Source: Congeria kusceri
Lineage: Eukaryota > Mollusca > Bivalvia > Myida > Dreissenidae
NCBI GenBank assembly: GCA_027627225.1
Contig: CM051026.1
Coordinates: 7,142,915-7,206,914 of the forward strand
Reading direction: 5' to 3'
DNA length: 64,000 nt
Part shown: positions 22,641 through 33,058 of the stretch, piece after piece
Position numbering within the stretch: position 1 is the stretch's first letter
How the letters are laid out: every line of letters starts with the position of its first letter
Made by a program: the position numbers and the translations under genes
The notes under the pieces: model-generated
The model's input: only the letters and a program-made list of their open reading frames with translations
Told to the model about the DNA's origin: nothing
Database searches by the model: none

Positions 22641-23750
22641 AGAGTTTGTTTTATATTAAATCTTTTAATCACGTGGTTGTATAATAAATCCTTGACCTGC
22701 GGACAAGAAACTTTATTGATGAGAATTTTCAGTGATTTCAAAAATTTCGGAAATTAATTTTCTATTTTAATAAAACAAATGAATGGCAGTTACCATCAAT
22801 AAACTCCCAATCGATGTACTGTAGTTGTGATTCAGGACACCTTATAAACACAGAAGCATTGTTTTATTTTGCAGAAATAGATCTATATGTAATTATAAAA
22901 TATTTAAGTTTAAAATTTGTTTCGATTGAAAATAATTTCAGCAATAAATTATCCCACGTAGTAGTCTTTAGAAGCAGACAACAACAAGACCATGATCCAG
23001 ACAACAACCAAACCGCGCTGCTGACAACGAGCAAACCACGATGCCGACACCAAACAGACCACGCTGCTGACAACAAAAGACCACGATGCTAGCAACAGAC
23101 TTCAATGCTAACAACAAAACAGACCACGCTGCTGACAACAAACAGACTACGCTGCTGACAACAAACAGACCACGCTGCTGACACCAAACAGACCACGCTG
23201 CTGACAATGAACATACCACGATGCTGATAACAAACAGACCACGATGCTGCCAACGAACAATCCACGACACTGACAACATCAAGACCCCGACGAAGATAAC
23301 AAACAGACCGCGATGCTGACACAAGCAGACCGCGATGCTGACACTAGCAGACCGCGATGCTGACACAAGCAGACCACGATGAAAACAACAAACATACCAC
23401 AATGCAGACAACAAAAAGACCACGATTCAGACAATAAACAGACCACGATGCAGACAACAAATAAACCACGATGAAGACAGCAAACATACCACGATGCTGA
23501 CAAAAAACATACCATGATGCTGACAACAAACACGCCACGATGCTGACAACAAACAGACCACCATGCAGACAAAAAACATACCACAATGCAGACAACAAAC
23601 GAACCACGATGCCTTCTTTAAAATGATGCAGACGACAAACCGAGCTTGATGCAAACGACGATCTTGCCTCCATGACGACAATGCGCAGGAAACAAATGGA
23701 TGACAACAAGACAACGACAACCAAGCGATTTGAACGGCATGAACGGTAAA
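22641..23750 (+). repeat. Locus module 1 with class B array
   Basis: This is the first of four tandem modules of about 1.0-1.1 kb, marked by AATCACGTGG near 22,668, 23,786, 24,879 and (as GTCACGTGG) 25,904. It consists of a conserved AT-rich leader, ATTTCAG/CAAT acceptor-like site (exon start 22,942), 23-bp class B array (22,976-23,612), and 3' piece with GATGCAGACGAC ending at GAACG/GTAAAC (GT at 23,746). The internal acceptor CTTTTCAG present in other modules is mutated here (CTTCTTTAAAATG). Confidence 0.65.
22976..23612 (+). repeat. 23-bp repeat class B array, module 1
   Basis: About 27 units with the core ACGATGCTGACAACAAACAG, with GCTG/GCAG alternation and some indels. All forward frames are stop-poor and cycle through RPRCRQQ, TDHDADNK and QTTMQTTN. 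Minus-strand frames are also open for long stretches (for example 22,968-23,423). Confidence 0.9.
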
Positions 23751-24870
23751 CGGTGTGTTTTATGTTAAGCTGTATTTTCCCTTTTAATCACGTGGTAATA
23801 TAATAAAATCCTTGATTTGAGTTACTTTAATGTTGAATTATTTCAGTGGTTCTTTAAATTTCAATAAAACAAATGAATGACAGTAACAATACACTCGCAA
23901 TGAAAGTACTGATTTTAATACACCATATGGTGCAACAAAAAAAGAAGCATATTTTTATTTTGCAGAAGTAGATTTATATGTCTTTTTTTTTTTTCGTTTA
24001 AAATGTGTTTCAATTGCAAATAATTTTAGCAATCCATTAGCAGTATTTAGCAGCAGACAACAACTAAATCATGCTGCTGACAACCAACAGACCACGATGC
24101 TGACAACAGCCAGACTACAATGATGACAACAGACCACGATGCTGACAACAGACCACGATGCTGACAACAGACAGACCACGATGCTGACAACAGACCACGA
24201 TGATCACAACAAACAGACCAAGATGCTGACAACATTCATAACACGATGCTGACAACAAACAGACCACGATGCTGACAATAAACGGGGCACGATGCTGACA
24301 ACAAACAGACCACGATGCTGACAACAAACAGACCACGATGTTGACAACAAACAAATCACGATGCTGACAACAAACAGACAACGATGCTGACAGCATTCAG
24401 AACATGATGCTGACAACAAACAGACCACGATGCTGACAATAAACGGGGCACGATGCTGACAACAAACAGACCACGATGCTGACAACAAACAAACCATGAT
24501 GTTGACAACAAAAACAGACCACGATGCTGACAACAAACGGACCTCGATTCTGACAACTAAAAGACCATAATACAGACAAAAAACAGACCACGATGCAGAG
24601 AATAACAAGATCACGGTGCTGACAATAGACCACGATGCTGACAACAGACCGCGATGCTGACACAAGCAGACCACGATGAAGACAACAAACATACCACGAT
24701 GCAGACAACAAACAGACCACGATGAAGTCAACAAACACACCACGATGCCTTATTTCATACGATGCAGACGACAAACTCAGCTGGACGCAGACGACGATCT
24801 TACCTCCGTGACGACAATGCGAAGGAAACCAGTGGATTACAACAAAAACCAATCATATGAACCAAACTTT
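23751..24870 (+). repeat. Locus module 2 with class B array
   Basis: Leader homologous to module 1, acceptor-like AATTTTAG/CAAT (exon start 24,030), class B array, then the 3' piece with GATGCAGACGAC at about 24,760. The 3' end is rearranged and the GTAAAC donor-like site is missing. Here the array frame runs uninterrupted into the 3' peptide (RQTQLDADDDLTSVTTMRRK), giving the ORF 24,676-24,879. Confidence 0.6.
24047..24748 (+). repeat. 23-bp repeat class B array, module 2
   Basis: About 30 units, including shortened ones near 24,120-24,200. A several-unit block around 24,230-24,340 (with 'aataaacggggcacgatgc') reappears around 24,390-24,500, indicating a recent internal duplication of about 150-160 bp. 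Confidence 0.9.
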
Positions 24871-25880
24871 CCTGTTTAATCACGTGGTAATATAACACCT
24901 TGACCAAGAGTTACTTTAATGATGATAAATTTTGGAGATTCTTTAAATTTAAATAAAACAAATGAATAACAGTAAACAACAATACACTCGCAATGAAAGT
25001 ACTGTAATTCTGGTTAAGGACACCATTTGGCGGCAAGAAAAACAGAAACATATATTTATTTAGTAGAAATAGATCTACATGTCATTATACCTTTATTTAA
25101 ATTGTGTTCAATTTGCAATGCTTTCAGCAATTTATAAGCCAATGTAGCAGTCTTTAGTAGCAGACAACAACAACGATGCAGTAAACAACTAGACTACGAT
25201 ATAGACAACGAATAAACTACGATGTGGACAACGACTAGACCACGATGTAGACAACAAACATATCTCCGATGCAGACAACAAACAGACCACGATAAAAACA
25301 ACAAACAGATCGACGACGCAGACAACAAACAGACCACAATGAAGACATCAAACAGACAACGATGCAGACAACAGCCAGACCACGATGCAGTCAACAGCCA
25401 GACCACGATGCAGACAGCAGCCAGACCACGATGCAGACAACAGCCAGACCACGACGCAGACAACAGCGAAACCACGACGCAGACAACAGTGAGACCACGA
25501 CGCAGACAACAGCCAGACCACGATGCAGACAACAAACATACCACGATGCAGACAACAAACATACCACGTTGCAAAAAAAAAACAACAGAGCACGATGTAG
25601 ACAATAAAACAAACAACGATACTGTAAACAAACATACCACGATGCTGACAACAACAAGGCCACGATACAGACAACAAACAGATGACGATGCAGACATCAA
25701 CTAGACCTCGATGCAGACAACAAACAGACCACGATACCTTTTTTCAGACGATGCAGACGACAAACCAAGCTGGATGCAGATGACGATCTTGCCTCCATGA
25801 AGACAATGCGCAGGAAACCAATGGATGACAACAACATGACAACGAAAACCAAGCGATTTGACTAGCATGGACAGTAAACA
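24871..25880 (+). repeat. Locus module 3 with class B array
   Basis: It has the same leader, acceptor-like CTTTCAG/CAAT (exon start 25,128), class B array, internal acceptor-like CCTTTTTTCAG before ACGATGCAGACGAC (about 25,745), and a donor-like GGACA/GTAAAC (GT at 25,874). The 3' frame reads RQTKLDADDDLASMKTMRRK and stops after KTKRFD. It is the best preserved module. Confidence 0.65.
25155..25735 (+). repeat. 23-bp repeat class B array, module 3
   Basis: About 25 units. The stretch 25,360-25,540 is a run of near-identical 'acaacagccagaccacga' units that switches from GATGC to GACGC partway. One plus-strand frame is open for 160 codons (25,222-25,704). Confidence 0.9.
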
Positions 25881-26450
25881 GTTTTATGTATTTTCCCGTT
25901 TAGTCACGTGGTTATATAATAAAATCCTTGATATGCGGAAGGTAACTTGAATGATTAGAAATTTCAATGATTCTTAAATTTTAATGAAACAAATGAACCA
26001 CAGCAACAATCAATATTACACTCGCAATAAAATTACTGTAATTCTGATGACAGCCTATATTGGCAATAAAAACAGAAGCATATTTTTATTTTGCAGCAAT
26101 AAATCTATAGGTCTTTGTAAAATATTTTCGTTTAAAATGTGTTCCATTTCCATTTCTTTAGTAGCAGACAACGTTCATACAATGATGCTGACAACAGACC
26201 ACGAAACAGACAGCACAAAGATCCCGATGCAGACAACAAACCGACTACGATGCAGGCAACAAACAGACCACGATGCTGACAACAAAAATGACAACGATGC
26301 AGACAACACACGGACCACGATGCAGACAACAAGACCACGATGCAGACAACGAACAGACAACGATGCTGACAATAAACATAAGTGTTCTACGCACTCGATT
26401 GAATAACAACAACTGAAAACAACAGACCCTACGCGCAAGTGTGGTAGTAT
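25881..26450 (+). repeat. Locus module 4 with short class B array
   Basis: Leader as in modules 1-3, with acceptor-like TTCTTTAGTAGCAG ahead of a short class B array (about 26,160-26,385, ten units). The usual 3' piece does not follow directly, and the sequence departs at about 26,390. Confidence 0.6.
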
Positions 26451-27092
26451 TCAAACATGTAACCTGCCTTTTACGCTGTTATACAATGTAAAACTTTAAA
26501 ATGAAATGTTAAGCTTTTATTTGCGTATGAGTGACATCCAATGTATTTCTGTCTAAAATATTGTTTTTATTGAGGACTTCATTATTCAATTAAATTTATA
26601 TTGCTCTTATTACTACGCGAGCCGGATGCAGACGACATTCGGAGCTCGATGCCGACCAGCTCAATCCACTGCCTCCACGTGCTCGATGCGCATGCGCAGG
26701 AGACTCAATGACCACCAGACCTACCAAGCATCGACGGTAAATTTCTGTTACGATTCTTCATTATAACTCAGGGATGTGACGTTTCTTCCTTTTGCATGTC
26801 AAAGTTACGCTTAAATTTGCTGGATTAAAAAAAAGTGAATATAATATATAGCTTCGACTAAGTCAAGGGAATATAAATTCTGTAGAAATCTTTTGTATTT
26901 ATAAATGTACTGATATATGTATTTATATACTGCTCATGAAAATTAACAATTATGGATGAACAATTTAAAATTAAAACGAAAGATTTAAAGGATATATATT
27001 TATATAAATAATGGCGATTATGTCTTTATATGGTAATGAGGATAATCGTTTCGATTGTGATGATTGTGGTATTTGACTTTAAAGACAACAAT
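26451..27092 (+). other. Diverged 3' exon-like piece and AT-rich spacer
   Basis: At 26,620-26,736 a diverged relative of the module 3' piece is present: GGATGCAGACGACATTCG, then a 'tcgatgcgcatgcgcaggag' segment, ending ATCGACG/GTAAAT (GT at 26,737). The rest is AT-rich with nothing recognised. Confidence 0.45.
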
Positions 27093-27253
27093 CAGCGGAC
27101 GATGTCGGCGGCCATCAGCGGACGATGACGGCTGCAATCAGCGGACGATGCCTGTGAAAACCAGCGGGCGAAGTCAGCGACAACCAGCGGACGATGCCTG
27201 TGACAAACAGCGGGCGAAGTCAGCGACAATCAGCGGACGATGCAGACGACAAG
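27093..27253 (+). repeat. 23-bp repeat class C, exactly seven units
   Basis: Seven units of exactly 23 bp start at 27,093 with no indels, each beginning CAGCGGACGATG or CAGCGGGCGAAG. The last unit ends in GATGCAGACGACAAG, the locus core motif, and is followed by AAATG/GTAATT (GT at 27,262). The class aligns without gaps to class B at about two thirds of positions, supporting a common ancestor. Confidence 0.85.
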
Positions 27254-27488
27254 CATAAATGGTAATTTGGTAATAAAGTATACTTTCAAGAATTCACGTA
27301 AAATATTGCTTCATTAAGAACACGATCAATTATCAATGATTTGCAGGGTTATGAACAGTTTTAAGAATGCGATGCCATGTATGTCCATGGTTTAATATAT
27401 TACTTCATGTTTGTACAATATTTGATAATCACTTAAATGTTTACCGGTAACAAAAAGCACGGTCAGTTTCATCCTGTTTGAAAATAAA

Positions 27489-27631
27489 TTGATGATAGAT
27501 GTGGTGATGATGATAAATGTGGCGATGATTATAATGTGGCAATGGTGATAAACGTGGCAATAGTGATAAATGTGATGATGATGATGGTGATGACGAGGAT
27601 GATGATGATGATGATGATGATTATGATGATG
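27489..27631. repeat. GAT-rich microsatellite
   Basis: An imperfect GATGATGATAAATGTGGC stretch is followed by a nearly pure (GAT)n run at about 27,585-27,631. Simple repeat. Confidence 0.85.
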
Positions 27632-27860
27632 AACACTCTGTCATTTAAAGAACAACACGTGAAGTGTCATAGGAAAACGGACAATTAATTATGAAGATGT
27701 AAGAAACACACATTATCGTTACGTCAAATAAAAACAGACATGGATTTTTATGGACGTATTCAACCCAGTACATGGCCATTTACCGGTATAAATGATAAAT
27801 TTTAAACTAGTAATTAACACGTCATTTGAACATTGACACGTGATTTTAGATTTCTTATTC
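27632..27860. other. AT-rich intergenic, nothing recognised
   Basis: No gene or repeat is seen. Confidence 0.5.
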
Positions 27861-28272
27861 TTAAAGGGATAGTTTCACAGTTTGGGGCTGGAAAAGTATT
27901 TATCTAAAGATGGAATTTTAAAACAGAAATTTGTAGAATCTATCAAAACTTTTTGTCTTTTATGCTGTTTGGTTGTAAAACAGAATTATTTTTATTTTTA
28001 TTTTGCCTTTTTGTGTAAAAAAATGACTTGGTTGTAAAACAGATTTATTTTGATATTTCTTCTGCCTTTTTGTGTAAAAAATGACTAGTGTATGTCTTCC
28101 AGGTGGCACATTTTTCTAAAAATATAACAGATAAACGTCAAACGTTTAACTTTGCTTTCCAAACCTTGAAATATTAACACTAAATGTATTATGTATAAAA
28201 TGTATTAAAAGGAAAAACTTAGTTTGAGAAAATTATTTCTCACAGCCCAAAACTGTGAAACTGTCTCTTTAA
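27861..28272. mobile_element. TIR element flanked by TTAA, about 412 bp
   Basis: The left end TTAAAGGGATAGTTTCACAG and, read in reverse, the right end TTAAAGAGACAGTTTCACAG are inverted repeats extending about 35 bp. Both outer edges are TTAA, which could be a target duplication or part of the TIR. Two internal copies of a ~60-bp segment ('ggttgtaaaacag...tttttgtgtaaaaaa') lie at about 27,968 and 28,030. No coding capacity, so non-autonomous. The superfamily is uncertain: TTAA suggests piggyBac-like, but the termini are not typical. Confidence 0.65.
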
Positions 28273-28979
28273 CATTTGTGTGTAACATTATTTATGGAAT
28301 TAACGTTAATTTGTTATGTAACGAGATAATTTTGGATTCTAAATACGAAATAAATTTAAATGAATTGAAATAACATTAATATTGCAAACATGGAAAACTT
28401 AAGCATTGATTAAAAGCTTTTTATATACTTGTTTTAGACAATTTGTTTTCGCTCATACGTTTGATGTGTTAATTATAACAACTACAGCATTTATAATAGT
28501 TGTAAATAACTGTTTGTTTTACACGTTTATGCAATTTCAAGATGTTCATGGTAACGTTACGTTAAGAGTTACGTATGGATATTTACTTAAGGAAATCCAG
28601 CATTGACCAATTTATCGTGACAAAAATATGTTTACATCAATGTGTATTATTTATTTCTATGTTACAGATTACTTACTTTACAGATTTAAGACACCGAATC
28701 CGCATTGAATATGAACATTTTCAATATTTGATATTTATGCAGAGATTAAACTAATTTACCAATATTTTATTGACAATTGTCAAAATTTATACGTTTTTTA
28801 CATGCAGAGAAAATGCTTAATGCGTTCACAGACAAATGTATGTTAAAGTTATCGTTTATGCTCAATGCAGTTTCGGTGGTTTTATATACCCATTGACATT
28901 TTAGCTGTGTTTTAGTATTTCTATTTAAATGAACGTTAATTTTTTTGTTATACAGAGATTAAATACAAATTTATAAAAC
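28273..28979. other. AT-rich intergenic, nothing convincing
   Basis: A 66-codon plus-strand ORF at 28,406-28,606 is hydrophobic and unsupported. Nothing else. Confidence 0.5.
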
Positions 28980-29039
28980 AACTCAGCAGCCAACAACGCA
29001 ATCAAACCAGCAACCACAGCAACCAACATATTTCTAGAG

Positions 29040-29300
29040 CTACAGCATCAATAACAACAGCAACAGCTACTTCTACTACTACTAACAATTGTATTACGTC
29101 TGCTAACCTTACTACAGCTTCCAATGGACCTTTGTTGTTGCTGCTACTACTGATGCTGCTATTGCATATACTTCTGCTGCGGCTACTGCTGCGGCTACTG
29201 ATGCTGCTGTTGACACTACTACAACTGCTGATGCTACTACCGATGCAGCTGCTACAGTTACTTCTGCTGCAGTTGAAACTGCTGTTGCAAATAACAATAT
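29040..29300 (+). repeat. GCT/ACT-rich trinucleotide tract, block 1
   Basis: Degenerate triplets are dominated by GCT, ACT, GAT, GTT. One plus frame from about 29,105 reads Ala/Thr-rich (AATTDAAIAYTSAAATAAAT...) to a stop at 29,338 without a clear start codon. It may be a decayed low-complexity exon or a plain microsatellite. A related block lies at 29,735. Confidence 0.7.
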
Positions 29301-29734
29301 TAATAATTATGAAAATGACAATCAAAATAATCACAAATAAATAAATAGATAAATAAATAATATGATGATAACGATAATAATAATAAATATATACAATAAT
29401 AATAATTATAGTAGCAACAATAGTAATAATAATATACATCCAAAAATACTAGGGTAGGCTGATCAAGGAGTCCAGATGGCACGAGTAGTTACTTTGAGAG
29501 TGTAGGGAGACTTGGGAGAGAGGTGTGGTTAGTGTTGTGTAGGGTAGACGGTGCCTCTGGTCTGGCTAGCCTTGTATGCCGAGAAGAAACTTTTAAAATC
29601 AGTAGGACGCCAATATATAACATGTAAATAAAAAATAAAAACTGTCGAAATAAAAGAAAACATTATATAAAACTACAATTCCTAAAAATAATACATGTAT
29701 TATATTAATCAAATAAAAAGATACGTATTTGTTT
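29301..29734. other. AT-rich repeats and unique spacer
   Basis: 29,300-29,440 is an (AATA/AATAAT)-type low-complexity run. 29,450-29,620 is unique, GC-richer sequence with no recognised feature. Confidence 0.5.
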
Positions 29735-30245
29735 TATGCAGCAGCTGCTGCTTTCTGTTGCTGCATCTACCTATGCAACTACTGCAGCTTGAACTACTAC
29801 CGCAACTTCTTAAACCACTGATGCTTCTACTGCTGTAGCTGCTACTTCTACCACTGTTGCTGCTGCTACTTCTGCTGCTGCTACATTTCAAACTGCTACA
29901 ATTGCTATATAGCTGCTGCTGTTACATCTACTGATGCTGCTTTTGCATCTACTGCTGGAGATGCTGCTGCTCATACTGCTGCAGCTACTGCTGCTACTGC
30001 TTCTGATACGTCTGCAGCTCCTACTATTGTTGCAGTTACTGCTGCTACTGCTATTGTTGCTGCTACTGTTGCTGCTACTAATGATGCTGCTTTTACTACT
30101 GTTGCTTTTGTTACTGTTCCAATTCTGCTATTTACAACGCTTCTACGTATACTTCCACTTCTATTACTTCTACTATTAACATTAACACCAACTACTACCA
30201 CTGCTGCTGTTGTTGATGCTAGTAAAACTTGTTCAAATGCTACTG
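29735..30245 (+). repeat. GCT/ACT-rich trinucleotide tract, block 2
   Basis: About 500 bp of GCTGCTACTGCT-type triplets. The Ala/Thr/Ser/Val frame is broken by three in-frame stops and one shift near 29,910, after which it is open for about 65 codons. Overlapping ORFs at 29,934 (Leu-rich) and 29,971 minus are other frames of the same tract. Confidence 0.75.
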
Positions 30246-31165
30246 ATTAGTGTACTTTTCTAAGCAGAATTTCGGACATGTATCAATTCCATTATTATTT
30301 TTAACGCTGCATTAGATGATTTTCATAGATTTGATCGTTCCTTTTATATGTTAACCCAAACGTTATTGTTTTATTTCCGCCAATGTGGTTATGTTGTTGC
30401 TGGCATTTGTATGCTTGCCTGTTTATATATTAATTAGCAACTTCTATATATAAAGACGTAACTTTACGCAAAAGATTATGATGGATTTGCATGCAATTTT
30501 GTTCGAAGGTGAAAGTTGGTCAATGAAACAAATTGTTATATGTTGGTGGTGATCCGGATCATCGTCTTGATCCAGGATATTTGAATCAATGGGATATTGG
30601 ATACGGGAGCTAACCAAACACTGAAAAGTTCCATTGCTATGCAGGGTTACCTATCTTAGTGGAGGGTCTGTGCTCTCCGAATGTTTTTTGAGTTTGTATA
30701 TACTGTAAGAATAATGAAATGTTTTACTTTTGTTAGCACAATTTTTGTTTTAATCGCTTTCATTTGTAGTTATTTTTCCACTGGATTATATAAAGCATGT
30801 ATAATATGTTCATATATTTCTATTTTTATTTGTATTTTCTGTTTTTATTTTTTACAGTTTATACATAATTCATATTACGTTAAATGGGTGTATCTACGGT
30901 AGATCGACAATTTGTTTTGATTTTAAACATTCTTTTTATATGGTAATCTTATGTGATAATGTGATAATCAAAAAATAAAAATAAATAAACAAAGATACGT
31001 GGTGTTTTATTATTATATTTATAATATCCACCATAATACAATTAAAACAAAGAACTAAACATTAATTTAGTCGATGATGAAGGCGCATGTTTAAAGTTTT
31101 GTGAAGCTCTGAACCGAATGGTCTTGAGGCCAAATTGTCTTGGGACCGAATTGTCTTATGATCAC
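30246..31165. other. AT-rich intergenic, nothing convincing
   Basis: A hydrophobic 73-codon ORF at 30,681-30,902 is AT-driven. No gene recognised. Confidence 0.5.
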
Positions 31166-31266
31166 ATGATACTTCAACTTCCGGTAAAATGGCGGTATTG
31201 TCAACAGGAATGTATACAGTTGCAGTTTATGAATGGATTTAGCAATTAATTAGGACGTGACCAAGG
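31166..31266 (+). promoter_or_regulatory. Promoter-like ACTTCCGG / ATGGCGG segment
   Basis: ACTTCCGG (ETS-type) lies 5 bp before ATGGCGG (YY1-type), a pairing typical of animal housekeeping core promoters. A good splice donor, GACCAAG/GTAACT, follows with GT at 31,267. That would make a short, mostly non-coding first exon. No downstream plus-strand exon is assigned, so this is tentative. Confidence 0.3.
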
Positions 31267-31525
31267 TAACTATTGATGGTTTTCATTTTCATATACACAA
31301 ATGAAACACATAACATAATAAACAGAACTGACATAAATATTTAATATCGAAAAAATCGAAACAAAGTCATCGTCAGATGCAAAAACAGTATGCTCTGTTC
31401 TTTAGATAACGTTTCTCTTAATGACACTATGAAATCGTCCTTAAATTAGGTTTGACCATACTCGCTTTTAAAACATATGAAATATGACAAAATCTTAAAT
31501 TTCAGAATACACAATCTGTAAAATC

Positions 31526-31870
31526 TCACTTTATAAACAAATGACAGCACTCAGAACAGGTCAACCATAACAATGTCTGCATAAAAGCATATATTTCCGG
31601 ATTGTCAGGATACCAAACATGGTGTTCTTCTATAGTATCTTGTGAAGAAACTGTATCTAAGATATAACGGTATCTGAAACATAAGGGATACATGAGGTTA
31701 CCAGAACATGTCTGGGACTCAGAGCAACTTATTTGACACCGGCACTGTAGTATATTTATGGCCATCTCATTGCGCATGCGTGACTGACCATAACCCGGCA
31801 CTAGCCACATGCTTATCAGTAGTATAATAAACATCCTAAAAAACAGCACGCTTTTGTTCGTAATTGACAT
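31526..31870 (-). CDS. Small secreted Cys-rich protein-like ORF (114 aa)
   Basis: On the minus strand an ATG at 31,870 opens a 114-residue frame. It starts MSITNKSVLFFRMFIILLIS, a basic stretch followed by a hydrophobic core ending near VPGYGQS, which resembles a signal peptide cleaved around residue 29. The mature part has a cysteine cluster (CRCQISCSESQTC, then PLC) and another near the end (TCSECC). The frame extends upstream to 32,098 only from a non-ATG codon, so the internal ATG is preferred. No domain recognised. No introns, no polyadenylation signal close by. It could be a single-exon gene or one exon of a larger one. Confidence 0.35.
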   Translation of the reverse strand: MSITNKSVLFFRMFIILLISMWLVPGYGQSRMRNEMAINILQCRCQISCSESQTCSGNLMYPLCFRYRYILDTVSSQDTIEEHHVWYPDNPEIYAFMQTLLWLTCSECCHLFIK

Positions 31871-32988
31871 TATTGTCTTTAAAGCAGCAGTCCAGATATA
31901 TGTAATATGTAATACAAATAAAACTTTGCATAAATTGTTTCTAATGGACATCTTACCGATCAAAATACAAAAACATGCATTAAAATTGATAAAGTAGTAC
32001 CATTTTCGTAACTTATCATATAGTTTCGGTATGCAATATCTGGTGATGCCTCTGGAGTAAATCAGCATGTACATTCGAGTGTATTCTGTTTGTACCAAGC
32101 GTTTTCGAACATAGACATTATAAAATGCCTTTCGTAAATAAGAAAACGGTTTTGAGTTAAGTAAACATCTTAATGTTCATTAGAACTAATTCCAATTTAA
32201 GATGCCTTGAATTATATTCTATGGACTGCGACTTTAAGGAGTTCTTACGCTTGTACAAAAACTCAACCACTGAACTCTTGCAAGGCCCTTGGTGAATATT
32301 GATTTTGCCAATATATGAATAGTGTAAATTCTAATTAATATTTTTAAAAGATGTGCAACAAATTTAGTGTTACTTTTCATATTGAACTATATTTGCTGTA
32401 ACTAGACCATATTGCCCATATAAAAAGAATCTCAATATTGGGGACCAGAGCTTCTGTTGCTACTTTTATTTGTTGAAATAGTATAGTGTGTCGCAGTTAG
32501 CACTATTATTCGGTTGAAAGTTGAAATTGTATGGCCAAGCCCCAATGGGCAATTCCTTCAAAGAAAATATTGTGAAGACTGATACTATAGTATAAATATT
32601 GAGTTATACAAGATGATTTTGTAGCTTATAAAGCTTCAAACATGAATTCATAATTACAAATGCTTTTAGAAACTGACAGTTAACGATGTAAGATTGGTAT
32701 TTACCGAAGCATAAAATATGAAAAACATTTAAAATGCATGAAAAATAAAGAAAATACCAAACTCATGTTTATAGGAGTTCCATTCTTTGTATCTAATAAG
32801 ATTATTTAACAGCTTTCAGTATTGTGATGTAGTTGGTCGAGTACACCGCATGCAAACCATATTGGACGAGTTGATTAGTATTATTATATATTGAGTGTTT
32901 ATAATATTTAATAAATACACTGTTCATATTCATCCTTGGACTAAAAGCTTGAAGATCTTCAACTACATGTATCTACAAGCATTAACAG
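31871..32988. other. AT-rich intergenic, nothing recognised
   Basis: No convincing ORF or repeat structure is seen. Confidence 0.5.
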
Positions 32989-33058
32989 AGGAAACCACAG
33001 AGCAAAAACAACTAGAATACACTCGGAAAGTGCCAACCTCAGACAACATGTTCCCATG
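32989..33058 (+). CDS. Exon candidate, unknown gene
   Basis: Between ATTAACAG (acceptor-like) and CCCATG/GTATGC (donor-like, GT at 33,059) a 70-nt stretch reads ETTEQKQLEYTRKVPTSDNM followed by FPW, hydrophilic and protein-like. Its end phase would create a stop if joined directly to the exon candidate at 36,649, so an exon is missing between them or they are unrelated. Confidence 0.25.

Noticed and set aside
22968..25700. Long minus-strand Cys/Ser/Val-rich ORFs (up to 179 codons)
   Set aside because: They are reverse complements of the class B repeat. The recurring splice-like signals are on the plus strand.
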